From Leptolinea tardivitalis (GTDB taxonomy: Bacteria > Chloroflexota > Anaerolineae > Anaerolineales > Anaerolineaceae), in NCBI RefSeq assembly GCF_001050275.1, contig NZ_BBYA01000001.1, positions 186,001 to 250,000 on the forward strand: DNA of 64,000 nucleotides, in the 5' to 3' direction. Under the pieces are notes generated by a model. That model saw only the letters and a list, made by a program, of their open reading frames with translations, made no database searches and was not told where the DNA came from. Both the position numbers and the translations under genes were made by a program. Positions 35,693-43,978 of the stretch are shown here, piece after piece (position 1 is the stretch's first letter; each line of letters begins with the position of its first letter).

Positions 35693-36715
35693 ATGATCAA
35701 GGTCCTGTATTCTGTCGATGAAGTCTCGGATATGATCAAACACGGAGCCCGATTGTTGTTAGCTGGAGATGAGACAGTATTAAGTCAATTACCCACAGGA
35801 AATTGGGTTGCCGGAACAAGTCCATATTTCATGGGAGACAATGGTGGCGAAACTTCAAAAGAAAAAATCATGGTCACCCAATTGCCAGAGTATGTCACAG
35901 AAACAAGCATAAAAACATACGATCGGCAATCCATTGCTTCTATTTACAGTGATATTCCTGCGAATGGTTTTGGCTTCCTGATTATCCCGGCTTTTACAGA
36001 AATTCATATGTCTTTCGCGATTAATGCCCCGGATTTTCCTGGATTTACCACAAAACCACTCCTTGGATGGGTATCTGGTGTGTTGCTGGATGACCTGGGA
36101 AAAACCACTCCCAAAGTGATCAACGGAAAAACCGGTGAAAAAATCGAGGATCGAGCCTTGATGATGGCTGTAACGTTGCCTGCCGACAAATTGGCCGATA
36201 TTCGAATGCTTAATATTTTCAAACAGGGAACCGGCGATTCCATTGTCTTCACTGTCGATGGTTTTGAGGTGACACAGGTAATTGTTGATGGCAAATCAAT
36301 GAATTTTGCAGATTATCTTGTCGAAAAGAGCATAGATACCAGACTGCCGTTGGTGGCAGATTATAGTGGGGCAGGGATCAACATCAGTATCAAATCCATC
36401 GATAAGGAGAAAAAGAGCGTTTCCTTCTATGCTCCGGTATTCAAGGATGTTCAATACCGGTTCGCCCAACCTGTTGACCAGTATTTCCAGGAATTTATGA
36501 CTCAGGTGCTGATTGATGATTATGCTGAGTTTTCATCATCGAACACCGCCAATCAGAAGACGATGCTTTTCTCATGCAATTGCATTCTCAATTATTTGTA
36601 TTCAAACCTTGAAGGAATGCGCACAGGAGATATGGTAGGACCGATCACATTCGGTGAGATTGCCTATCAATTGCTTAACCAGACATTGGTCTATCTGACA
36701 ATTCACTCGATCTAG
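35693..36715 (+). CDS. FIST-like uncharacterised protein (DUF6976-type pattern)
   Basis: A 340-residue soluble protein of unknown function. The N-terminus (LLLAGDETVLSQLPTGNWVAGTSPYFM) and the C-terminus (LFSCNCILNYLYSNLEG, then MVGPITFGEIAYQLLNQTLVYL) resemble the beginning and end of FIST sensory domains, where an FSC...R segment and a terminal ..TFGEI.....N.T. are conserved. I recall a family with this GNW/TxPYFM start annotated only as a DUF. No signalling output domain is attached. RBS GGGGGAAA lies before the ATG. Follows the 77-residue gene; a strong terminator comes 15 nt after its stop. Confidence 0.6.
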   Translation: MIKVLYSVDEVSDMIKHGARLLLAGDETVLSQLPTGNWVAGTSPYFMGDNGGETSKEKIMVTQLPEYVTETSIKTYDRQSIASIYSDIPANGFGFLIIPAFTEIHMSFAINAPDFPGFTTKPLLGWVSGVLLDDLGKTTPKVINGKTGEKIEDRALMMAVTLPADKLADIRMLNIFKQGTGDSIVFTVDGFEVTQVIVDGKSMNFADYLVEKSIDTRLPLVADYSGAGINISIKSIDKEKKSVSFYAPVFKDVQYRFAQPVDQYFQEFMTQVLIDDYAEFSSSNTANQKTMLFSCNCILNYLYSNLEGMRTGDMVGPITFGEIAYQLLNQTLVYLTIHSI

Positions 36716-36730
36716 ATTGGATCAACCTGA

Positions 36731-36766
36731 TGAGACCCCGGCCTGCTCCCGGGGTCTCTCATTTTT
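36731..36766 (+). terminator. terminator of the FIST-like unit
   Basis: GAGACCCCGG and CCGGGGTCTC (within 36732-36758) pair across a short loop, followed by ATTTTT. It isolates the two-gene unit from panB. Confidence 0.9.
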
Positions 36767-36841
36767 AATTAATCCAGGCAAATACAGTCTTATAATGAAG
36801 GACGTACAACAACAGGGTTTATGCAAGGAAAACACAATACC

Positions 36842-37708
36842 ATGTCTCAAATACCAGAACCGCCCAAAAAGAAGATTACCACCCAGACGTTCCTCCAGAT
36901 GAAGAAGAATGGGCAGAAAATTGCCATGATCACAGCCTATGATGCTCAGACAGCGGAAATTGCTGATGAAAGCGGCATACCATCAATACTGGTTGGTGAT
37001 TCTCTTGGCATGGTAGTGCTGGGTTATGAAACCACACTGCAGGTTACCATGGAAGATATGCTTCATCACTGCAAAGCTGTGGCACGTGGATCGAAAAATG
37101 CGCTTTTGGTTGGCGACTTACCCTTCCTTTCTTATCAGGTTTCGCTGGAAGAAGCTGTTCGAAATTCCGGCCGACTGTTGCAGGAAGGTGGAATGCATGC
37201 CGTTAAACTTGAGGGTGGACGTGAACGAGCGGATGCTGTGAGGGCCATCGTATCAACGGGGATTCCTGTCATGGGACATCTCGGTTTGACACCGCAATCA
37301 GTCAACAAATTCGGCGGATTTGGTGTACAGGCCAATACGGCTGCGGCAGCCCAACGTCTCCTGGAAGATGCTCTGATCCTGCAGCAATCCGGTTGTTTTA
37401 GCATTGTTCTTGAATCCATTCCGGCGCGGTTGGCAGAACTTGTATCCAAACGTTTGGATATCCCAACCATCGGCATTGGAGCTGGTGCCGGCTGTGATGG
37501 TCAGGTTTTGGTTTCACCAGATTTGCTCGGGCTCTTCAGCCGCTTTACTCCCCGTTTTGTGAAGAAATATGCCAATCTTCATCAGGATATTCAGAAGGCA
37601 TTTTCGGCTTATCTATTGGATGTTCAAAACGGAGTATTCCCTGGAGTGGAAAACTCGTATGAAATGTCTGATGTTGAGTGGGAAGAGACTTTACGAATAA
37701 TCCACTGA
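36842..37708 (+). CDS. panB: 3-methyl-2-oxobutanoate hydroxymethyltransferase
   Basis: A 288-residue TIM-barrel enzyme, first step of pantothenate synthesis (ketoisovalerate plus methylene-tetrahydrofolate to ketopantoate). Signatures: MITAYDAQTAEIADE, VGDSLGMVVLGYETTLQVTMEDM (metal Asp and substrate contacts), AVKLEGG, GHLGLTPQSVN and IGIGAGAGCDGQVLV. ATG 36842 is preferred (AAGGAA 11 nt before it); ATG 36821 is in frame as well. TATAAT at 36791-36796 may be its -10 box, but no good -35 is visible. First gene of panB-panE-panC. Confidence 0.95.
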   Translation: MSQIPEPPKKKITTQTFLQMKKNGQKIAMITAYDAQTAEIADESGIPSILVGDSLGMVVLGYETTLQVTMEDMLHHCKAVARGSKNALLVGDLPFLSYQVSLEEAVRNSGRLLQEGGMHAVKLEGGRERADAVRAIVSTGIPVMGHLGLTPQSVNKFGGFGVQANTAAAAQRLLEDALILQQSGCFSIVLESIPARLAELVSKRLDIPTIGIGAGAGCDGQVLVSPDLLGLFSRFTPRFVKKYANLHQDIQKAFSAYLLDVQNGVFPGVENSYEMSDVEWEETLRIIH

Positions 37709-37712
37709 TCCT

Positions 37713-38621
37713 ATGACTGAACCAATTTTAATGATCGGCACCGGCGCGCTGGCTTGCCTTTTCGCGGGGCGTCTCTCTCGCAGCGGCTTTCCCGTTGTGA
37801 TGACGGGGTCCTGGAAAACAGGACTTGAGGCTCTTCGCAAACAGGGCGTTATGCTCATTGAAGGAAAAGAGAAATCTGTCTTTCCGGTAGAAGTTCTGGA
37901 TATCACAGAGACTTCCAGATTCTTTCCGAGAGCATTATTACTGACAAAAGCCTATCAAACATTCGAAGCCCTGAAAAGAGTTCAACCTTTTCTTCCGGAA
38001 GATGGAACAGTACTTTCCCTTCAGAATGGGCTTACTGCCCGAAGTCTAATGGTAGAGGTTATCGGAGAATCCCGTGCCATATCAGGTATCACCACCTGTG
38101 CCGCCGAGCTGGTTGAACCGGGGATTGTGAATTTTCATGGAGGTTCTTCCATTTTTCTCGGATCACATCCAGCCGCCGCCTGGTATCGAGATGTATTTCA
38201 AGCTGCAGGATTTTCTGTATCCACCACGTCAGCCATTCAGAAAATGATATGGGAAAAAGCCATCATCAATTCTGCTGCCAACCCGGTTGGAGCACTCCTG
38301 CGGATGAAAAATGGCGAAATGAGTTGTTCTCAGGAAGTTGGATACCTGTTGGATGACCTCATTAATGAAGCCTGTCAGGTAGCAAACCTGGAAGGCTGCG
38401 ATATTAACCCGGCAGAAATCTCTATTCGATTGCAGACTATTCTCCGAGAGTCATCTGCCAATCGATGTTCCATGCTTCAAGATGTTCTACATGGACGGGA
38501 TACAGAAATCGAAGAAATTAATGGAGCGATTGTGTCTCTGGCGAAGAAACACGGCATTGATGTTCCTGTACAACGTACAATAACAAGACTGGTTAGGTCT
38601 ATTAATAGTGAGGTTGATTAA
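37713..38621 (+). CDS. panE: 2-dehydropantoate 2-reductase
   Basis: A 302-residue NADPH-dependent reductase that turns ketopantoate into pantoate. The N-terminal Rossmann fold starts ILMIGTGALACLFAGRL, with the LSLQNG strand in the middle. Catalytic Lys is in MIWEKAIINSAANPVGAL, the hallmark of the family, and the C-terminal helix has RCSMLQDVLHGRDTEIEEINGAIV with the substrate-binding residues. Four nt after panB, 2 nt before panC: clearly one operon. Confidence 0.94.
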   Translation: MTEPILMIGTGALACLFAGRLSRSGFPVVMTGSWKTGLEALRKQGVMLIEGKEKSVFPVEVLDITETSRFFPRALLLTKAYQTFEALKRVQPFLPEDGTVLSLQNGLTARSLMVEVIGESRAISGITTCAAELVEPGIVNFHGGSSIFLGSHPAAAWYRDVFQAAGFSVSTTSAIQKMIWEKAIINSAANPVGALLRMKNGEMSCSQEVGYLLDDLINEACQVANLEGCDINPAEISIRLQTILRESSANRCSMLQDVLHGRDTEIEEINGAIVSLAKKHGIDVPVQRTITRLVRSINSEVD

Positions 38622-38623
38622 TC

Positions 38624-39490
38624 ATGGAAATCGTAAGAACTCTGGAAGAATTGCATGCAGCCCGTAAAAAATTGGAAGGTACTGTTGGATTGGTTCCAAC
38701 CATGGGGTTCCTACATGCAGGTCATATTTCACTGGTGAAAAAAGCGGCAGAAACCTGCTCACATGTGGTTGTCAGTATTTTCGTGAATCCGACCCAATTT
38801 GGTCCAACGGAAGATTTCGCTGCATATCCTCGTGATCTTGATAAAGATGTGGCATTGTTAAAAGAAGCCGGAGTGGATATTGTCTGGGCTCCCACTGAAG
38901 ATGTCATGTATCCTGCCGGTTATCAGACCTACATCACGGTAGAAGATGTCACCCGTGTTTTGGAGGGTGCCATGCGGCCTACCCATTTCAAAGGTGTAAC
39001 GACAGTGGTGGCCAAATTATTCAATGCCGTTCAACCTGACAAAGCATTCTTTGGTCAGAAAGATGCCCAGCAGGTAGTGGTGCTCTCACGCATGGTGAAA
39101 GATCTGAACTACAACCTTGAGATGGTGGTCTGTCCGATTGTCCGGGAACAAGATGGACTGGCTCTTTCGAGCCGAAACACCTATCTTGACACCGCCCAAC
39201 GAAAAGCCGCTGTGGTGCTTTCGCGTTCCTTGCGCAAAGCGCGCGCCGTTTTTGCTTCAGGAGAACGTTCCAGCCGGGTGATTCGCGCCGAGATGGACAC
39301 TCTGTTCGCTGCCGAACCACTGGTAAAGGTTCAATACATATCCATCGCCGACCCGGACACTTTGCAGGAAGTGGAAAAAATTGACAGGCTGGCACTTGTC
39401 TCGATGGCAGTCTATGTGGGTAAAACCCGCCTGATCGATAATACAATCCTGGGAAAAATTGATACTGGATTGGATGATCTACACCCATAG
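38624..39490 (+). CDS. panC: pantothenate synthetase
   Basis: A 288-residue ATP-dependent ligase that joins pantoate and beta-alanine. The HIGH motif is in VPTMGFLHAGHISLV, FVNPTQFGPTEDF binds substrate, FGQKDAQQ and ALSSRN are the other conserved motifs. Length is normal. panD (aspartate decarboxylase) is not in the window, so beta-alanine must come from elsewhere. Confidence 0.97.
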   Translation: MEIVRTLEELHAARKKLEGTVGLVPTMGFLHAGHISLVKKAAETCSHVVVSIFVNPTQFGPTEDFAAYPRDLDKDVALLKEAGVDIVWAPTEDVMYPAGYQTYITVEDVTRVLEGAMRPTHFKGVTTVVAKLFNAVQPDKAFFGQKDAQQVVVLSRMVKDLNYNLEMVVCPIVREQDGLALSSRNTYLDTAQRKAAVVLSRSLRKARAVFASGERSSRVIRAEMDTLFAAEPLVKVQYISIADPDTLQEVEKIDRLALVSMAVYVGKTRLIDNTILGKIDTGLDDLHP

Positions 39491-39525
39491 TATAAGTTTG
39501 ATACCAAGATTACCCTTGATTTATC

Positions 39526-39554
39526 TTGTAGACAGTGATTGATGAATGTATAAT
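39526..39554 (+). promoter_or_regulatory. promoter of the KimA-like/trkA operon
   Basis: TTGTAG (39526-39531), a 17-nt spacer and TATAAT (39549-39554). The start of transcription would be near 39561, leaving about 27 nt to the ATG; that is too short for a ydaO-type c-di-AMP riboswitch. Confidence 0.72.
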
Positions 39555-39587
39555 CTATCGCTTTGTGGCAAAAAGTAAGAAGGAATT

Positions 39588-41570
39588 ATGGTGGAGAATA
39601 AAAGCCAGGATTCTGGCGGACATATGAATATCGAAGAAGATAGCGGCACTACCGTATTACGGCACGATTCAAAATACGTACCCAACCGTTCATTGCAAAC
39701 CATGCTCTTTGGACGTCCACTGGCAACAGCCGACGCACCAGATCAGACCATTGGGAAAGCCATTGGATTAGCCGTTTTCTCGTCGGATGCCTTGTCATCT
39801 GTGGCTTATGCCCCTCAGGAAATGCTAATAATTTTAGCTGCTGCTGGAACGACCGCTTTTGGTATATCGGTTCCTCTGGCTTTCGCTATTTGTATCCTGC
39901 TTGTAATTCTGACACTTTCTTATGAGCAAACCATCCATGCTTATCCAGGCGGCGGTGGAGCTTATATCGTCTCACGAGATAATCTAGGAGAAATGCCAGC
40001 GCAGATTGCGGCGGCAGCATTACTGACTGATTATATTCTGACAGTGGCTGTCTCTGTTTCTTCTGGTGTGGCACAGGTCACTTCAGCATTTCCAGATCTT
40101 TTACGTTTCAAAGTTGAGATTGGTGTTGCCATGGTTTTATTAATCATGATGATCAACTTGCGGGGCGTTAAAGAATCTGGATATGCTTTTGCTGTTCCAA
40201 CGTACTTTTTCCTGGTTTCAATGTTTATTACTATCGGGTTTGGTTTATTCCGTTACCTGACAGGTACTTTAGGTCAGGTTGTGGATCCCCCTCGTGATTT
40301 CATTGATACCCAGACAGTTCTGCAACCCATTACTCTGTTCTTGATTTTGAAGGCATTCGCCAGTGGCACCACTGCTCTTACCGGAGTTGAAGCCATATCC
40401 AATGGGATCATGGCTTTTAAGGAACCCCGAAGCTCAAATGCCGGTAAAACCTTGATCTTGATGGCTGCCATTCTTGGTTCCATGATGTTAGGAATTACTT
40501 TCTTAGCCAATCATATAGGCGCTTTACCCTCAGATGAAGAAACTCTCATTTCTCAACTGGCGCGTACGGCATTTGATTCGCGTGGAATTTTCTACCTGAT
40601 GGTTATTACCGCCACTACGGTTATTCTTGTCATGGCGGCCAATACGGCCTTTGCTGATTTCCCTCGTTTGAGTGCCCTGGTTGGTAAGGATGGTTTTCTT
40701 CCCCGGCAATTGGCTTTCCGCGGAAGCCGTCTGGTGTATTCCCGGGGTATCGTTGTGTTGGCCGGTATTGCGTCATTGCTGATCATCATCTTCCAGGCTT
40801 CTGTAACAAAATTAATCCCGCTGTACGCCATTGGTGTATTCTTGAGTTTTACCCTTTCTCAGGCTGGCATGGCTCATCGTTGGTGGAAGAGTGGAAAACT
40901 GAAACCCGGTGAAGAGATCGTCGAAAAAGGTTCTACCATTCATCATGATGACCGGTGGCTGTTTAAGATGATCGTGAATGGTTTTGGTTCTGTTTGTACG
41001 CTGGTTGTTATGGCGGTGTTCGCCATCACCAAGTTTACAGATGGCGCGTATGTCGTGATCATCTTGCTGCCTGTTCTGGTTTACATTTTTTATTCCATTC
41101 ACCGGCATTACCGGAATCTGGCGCAGCGTCTTTCGATGGATACATTCGTATCCGCCGGGCGGATTTCACGCCACCGGGTGATATTGCCGATTGGCGGTGT
41201 GCATCGCGGAACATTGGCTGCCCTCAGGTACGCCAAAACTTTGTCTGATGATATTACGGCTGTCCATGTCTCCATTGATGAAGAAGAGACAACTAAGATC
41301 AAACAGAAATGGGAAATCTGGGGTGATGGAACACGACTCGTGATCTTGGAATCCCCCTACCGGGTGTTCATTGAACCATTGTTGAAATACATTGATGAGA
41401 TTGATGAAACGCGGCAGGCGAATGATATTATCACTATTGTGGTACCAGAGTTCGTTCCACGGCATATGATGTCAAATGCCCTGCATACTCAAACAGCGGT
41501 TGAATTGCGTATGGCTTTGCGATTCCGCAAAGATATTGTGATCACCAATGTCCCATATCAGGTGGACTAG
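39588..41570 (+). CDS. APC-superfamily permease, KimA-like (probable K+ importer)
   Basis: A 660-residue membrane protein with about 12 transmembrane helices and a C-terminal cytosolic domain of about 150 residues. The first helix region GLAVFSSDALSSVAYAPQEM and the following YPGGGGAYIVSRDNLGEMP are typical of the KimA (YdaO) subgroup, high-affinity potassium importers controlled by c-di-AMP. The cytosolic domain starts RHRVILPIGGVHRGTLAALRYAK and is USP-like, as in KimA. It begins the operon with two TrkA-type RCK proteins. An amino-acid substrate is the alternative. Confidence 0.82.
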   Translation: MVENKSQDSGGHMNIEEDSGTTVLRHDSKYVPNRSLQTMLFGRPLATADAPDQTIGKAIGLAVFSSDALSSVAYAPQEMLIILAAAGTTAFGISVPLAFAICILLVILTLSYEQTIHAYPGGGGAYIVSRDNLGEMPAQIAAAALLTDYILTVAVSVSSGVAQVTSAFPDLLRFKVEIGVAMVLLIMMINLRGVKESGYAFAVPTYFFLVSMFITIGFGLFRYLTGTLGQVVDPPRDFIDTQTVLQPITLFLILKAFASGTTALTGVEAISNGIMAFKEPRSSNAGKTLILMAAILGSMMLGITFLANHIGALPSDEETLISQLARTAFDSRGIFYLMVITATTVILVMAANTAFADFPRLSALVGKDGFLPRQLAFRGSRLVYSRGIVVLAGIASLLIIIFQASVTKLIPLYAIGVFLSFTLSQAGMAHRWWKSGKLKPGEEIVEKGSTIHHDDRWLFKMIVNGFGSVCTLVVMAVFAITKFTDGAYVVIILLPVLVYIFYSIHRHYRNLAQRLSMDTFVSAGRISRHRVILPIGGVHRGTLAALRYAKTLSDDITAVHVSIDEEETTKIKQKWEIWGDGTRLVILESPYRVFIEPLLKYIDEIDETRQANDIITIVVPEFVPRHMMSNALHTQTAVELRMALRFRKDIVITNVPYQVD

Positions 41571-41582
41571 GGAGAAGAGAAG

Positions 41583-42248
41583 ATGAAAGTGATAGTTATT
41601 GGTTGCGGCCGGCTTGGTGCAGAACTGGCATATAACCTGTATAAACGCGGCCATGAAGTATCTGTGATTGATAATGTTCCTGCTTCATTCAACAATCTCC
41701 CTGCAGATTTCCAGGGGCGACTGAATGAAGGGGAAGCCCTCAGTCAGGATGTATTGCACAGGGCGGGCATTGAAAAAGCTGATGCGGTGGCGGCGGTCAC
41801 AAATTCGGATTCGTTGAATGCTGTGGCTGCTTATATTGCCCGATCGGTGTATAAAGTCCCGAATGTTCTGGCTCGCAATTACGATCCACGAACCCGAGAG
41901 TTATTTGAATATTTTGGACTACAAACCGTCAGCTCAACCAGTTGGGGGGCCCAGCGAATGGAAGAGCTAATATTCCATTCGGACATCAGAACCGTCTTCT
42001 CCGCCGGAAATGGAGAGGTGGAGCTCTACGAGGTGGTGATCAATGATATCTGGGATGGGAAGACTCTTAATGAACTGATTGATTGTGACGATTGTCTCCC
42101 AGTATCTTTGACTCGCGCCGGCCGGGCGGTTATTCCTTCTCGGGATACCAAAGTTCGCTCCGGTGATGTAGCGCTGTTCAGCGCAACGTTTGAAGGAATT
42201 GAAAACTTGCGCCGCCGTCTGAAGAACGTGGATAAGCAGGAGGCCTGA
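41583..42248 (+). CDS. trkA: TrkA-type RCK protein, first of pair
   Basis: A 221-residue cytosolic regulator. The N-terminal RCK_N domain has the dinucleotide motif VIGCGRLGAELAYNLYKRGHEVSVID and the NVLARNYDPRTRELFEYFG strand; the C-terminal RCK_C domain (around 140-215) has GKTLNELID and VIPSRDTKVRSGDVALF. RCK_C domains often bind c-di-AMP. RBS GGGAGAAGAG precedes the ATG. No TrkH/KtrB channel gene is present; its partner is plausibly the permease just upstream. One nt separates it from the second copy. Confidence 0.9.
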   Translation: MKVIVIGCGRLGAELAYNLYKRGHEVSVIDNVPASFNNLPADFQGRLNEGEALSQDVLHRAGIEKADAVAAVTNSDSLNAVAAYIARSVYKVPNVLARNYDPRTRELFEYFGLQTVSSTSWGAQRMEELIFHSDIRTVFSAGNGEVELYEVVINDIWDGKTLNELIDCDDCLPVSLTRAGRAVIPSRDTKVRSGDVALFSATFEGIENLRRRLKNVDKQEA

Positions 42249-42249
42249 C

Positions 42250-42927
42250 ATGTTTGTTGTAATTGTTGGCGGCGGTCGGACTGGAACCCAGCTTGCCAAA
42301 ACTTTAATCCAGCAGAATCATACAGTTCATGTCGTTGAGAACCGTTCTGATGTATTATCCATGATCCATCGGGAATTGCCTACAGAATCAGTATTCCAGG
42401 GCAATCCCATTGATCCAATCATCCTCGACCAGGCAGGTATTAAAGATGCCGATGTTCTGGCAGCCGTTACCACTCGTGATGAAGTTAATCTGGCTGTCTG
42501 TCATTACGCCCGCCTGAAATATAACGTCCCGCGGACAATTGCCCGTGTCAATAATCCACGCGATGCCTGGTTATTTGACGACGTATTCAGCGTGGATGTG
42601 TCTGTCAACCAATCGGCCATTATGTCACATATTATCGAAGAAGAAATGTCAATGGGTGACATGATGACTCTCTTGAAATTGCGCCGGGGAAATTATTCGC
42701 TGGTAACAGAAAAAATTCCCGAAGGAGCGAAAGCCATAGGCATGATGCTTAAGGATGCCGGTCTGCCTGAACATTGTGTTATTGCGGCCATCATTCGCAA
42801 AGGTGAAGTCATCGTTCCGCGGGGTGTTTCCGTTTTTGAGAAAGATGACGAAATCCTATCAGTGACCGATCCCGAAGGAGCATTGCAGCTCTCCGAGCTG
42901 TTTGATGCGCCCAAAAAAGCAAATTGA
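42250..42927 (+). CDS. trkA: TrkA-type RCK protein, second of pair
   Basis: A 225-residue RCK protein with VIVGGGRTGTQLAKTLIQQNHTVHVVE, then VARVNNP...LFDDVFSVDV, and a C-terminal RCK_C domain (KAIGMMLKDAGLPEHC, VIVPRGVSVFEKDDEIL). It differs from the first copy, so the two probably form a hetero-complex, as do CeoB and CeoC of actinobacteria. The spacing of 1 nt suggests coupled translation. Last gene before the rpmH promoter. Confidence 0.9.
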   Translation: MFVVIVGGGRTGTQLAKTLIQQNHTVHVVENRSDVLSMIHRELPTESVFQGNPIDPIILDQAGIKDADVLAAVTTRDEVNLAVCHYARLKYNVPRTIARVNNPRDAWLFDDVFSVDVSVNQSAIMSHIIEEEMSMGDMMTLLKLRRGNYSLVTEKIPEGAKAIGMMLKDAGLPEHCVIAAIIRKGEVIVPRGVSVFEKDDEILSVTDPEGALQLSELFDAPKKAN

Positions 42928-42973
42928 TCGGTACAGAAAGGTATGAGGCCCGATTCTGTCAGACGCATGAAAC

Positions 42974-43002
42974 TTGACTGACAGCCTTCCATCGGTTACA
43001 AT
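42974..43002 (+). promoter_or_regulatory. rpmH operon promoter
   Basis: TTGACT (42974-42979), a 17-nt spacer and TACAAT (42997-43002). The transcript should start near 43009, about 49 nt before the rpmH ATG. No DnaA boxes (TTATCCACA) were seen. Confidence 0.85.
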
Positions 43003-43057
43003 GCTACCTCTTGTACTGAGTTGTATTTGCAATCTTCCTTGTTTGAAAGGGTAAAGC

Positions 43058-43228
43058 ATGACCAAACGGACGTATCAACCCAAAATTCGCCGGCGTGTGC
43101 GCGTTCATGGATTCCGCGAACGCATGTCCACCGCAGATGGCCGCGAAGTATTAAAACGCCGCCGACTTAAAGGCCGCCATAAACTGACTGTATCGATGAA
43201 CAATCATGTGAAACGGATTCGCTGGTAG
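43058..43228 (+). CDS. rpmH: 50S ribosomal protein L34
   Basis: A 56-residue, very basic protein starting [20 protein letters not shown] and continuing [23 protein letters not shown], the L34 signature. It has an N-terminal 'TKRTYQP' core and an extended C-terminus ([12 protein letters not shown]), longer than the 44-46 residues of most bacteria. RBS AAAGGG is 8 nt before the ATG. First gene of the rpmH-rnpA-yidD-...-jag operon. Confidence 0.95.
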   Translation: MTKRTYQPKIRRRVRVHGFRERMSTADGREVLKRRRLKGRHKLTVSMNNHVKRIRW

Positions 43229-43314
43229 AGTGGATTCGATAATGTACCGGTTTCTCAATCAGAAATCAGTACAGGGAAATTTCCGTGTTGACGTTCAGGA
43301 AATAAGGTAGATGG

Positions 43315-43662
43315 GTGAAACGCAGGTTTCGCCTGACCCGATCCAACGATATCAAGCGGGTGCGGCGCGCAGGTAAATCGTATGCCCACCCGCTTGTCGT
43401 GTTGGTTGTTTCAACCGCTTCAGAGAATACTCATCGCATAGCCATCATTACAGGAAAATCTGTAGGCGGAGCGGTGGAGAGAAATCTTATCCGCCGGAGG
43501 TTGCGAGCTATATGCGATCATTTGTTACCAGAAATGAAACCGGGTTTTGAAGCCGTACTCATTGCCCGGGGACCATCGCAAAAAGCAGAGTTCCGTGATC
43601 TCGAGAATGTTGTAAGCAGTGTGTTTCAACGTGCTGGTTTGATCAATATTTCAAATGGATGA
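43315..43662 (+). CDS. rnpA: ribonuclease P protein component
   Basis: A 115-residue RNase P protein, starting at GTG with an AAGGTAG site upstream. N-terminal [24 protein letters not shown], then [16 protein letters not shown], the RNR motif that binds P RNA, and ...[20 protein letters not shown]. It assists the catalytic RNA in trimming tRNA 5' leaders. The 3' end overlaps yidD by 8 nt. Confidence 0.94.
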   Translation: MKRRFRLTRSNDIKRVRRAGKSYAHPLVVLVVSTASENTHRIAIITGKSVGGAVERNLIRRRLRAICDHLLPEMKPGFEAVLIARGPSQKAEFRDLENVVSSVFQRAGLINISNG

Positions 43663-43948
43663 AGAATCTGAAGTCTTAGAACGGTATCACGACGAACCAC
43701 GAGTTCGTGACATCCCTTTAACAATCCAAAATGTTCCGCGTCTTATTCTGTGTGGATTGATCCGTGGATACCAGGCGATTATCAGTCCAGCGATGCCGCC
43801 TGATACCTGCCGATTTTATCCTTCTTGTTCGCATTATGGCTATCAGGCCATATACAAATACGGAGCATTCAAGGGAACAGGAATGGCGATCTGGCGGATT
43901 TTACGATGTAATCCATTCAATCCGGGTGGGTATGACCCGGTTCCTTAA
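43655..43948 (+). CDS. yidD: membrane protein insertion efficiency factor YidD
   Basis: A 97-residue protein with the YidD core: [32 protein letters not shown] with the CRFYPSCS cysteines, and [17 protein letters not shown] at the C-terminus. The N-terminal extension of about 25 acidic residues is unusual. YidD helps YidC-dependent membrane insertion. Between rnpA and the lipoprotein gene in the operon. Confidence 0.93.
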   Translation: MDEESEVLERYHDEPRVRDIPLTIQNVPRLILCGLIRGYQAIISPAMPPDTCRFYPSCSHYGYQAIYKYGAFKGTGMAIWRILRCNPFNPGGYDPVP

Positions 43949-43978
43949 TTGAATGCACCTGGTGAAGAAAGTCAAAAA

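Noticed and set aside
39490-39587. c-di-AMP (ydaO/kimA-type) riboswitch before the KimA-like gene
   Set aside because: The gap is only about 97 nt, with a promoter about 27 nt from the ATG, too short for that riboswitch.
42928-43057. Chromosomal origin of replication beside rpmH
   Set aside because: No dnaA gene, no TTATCCACA boxes and no AT-rich unwinding element were found near rpmH.
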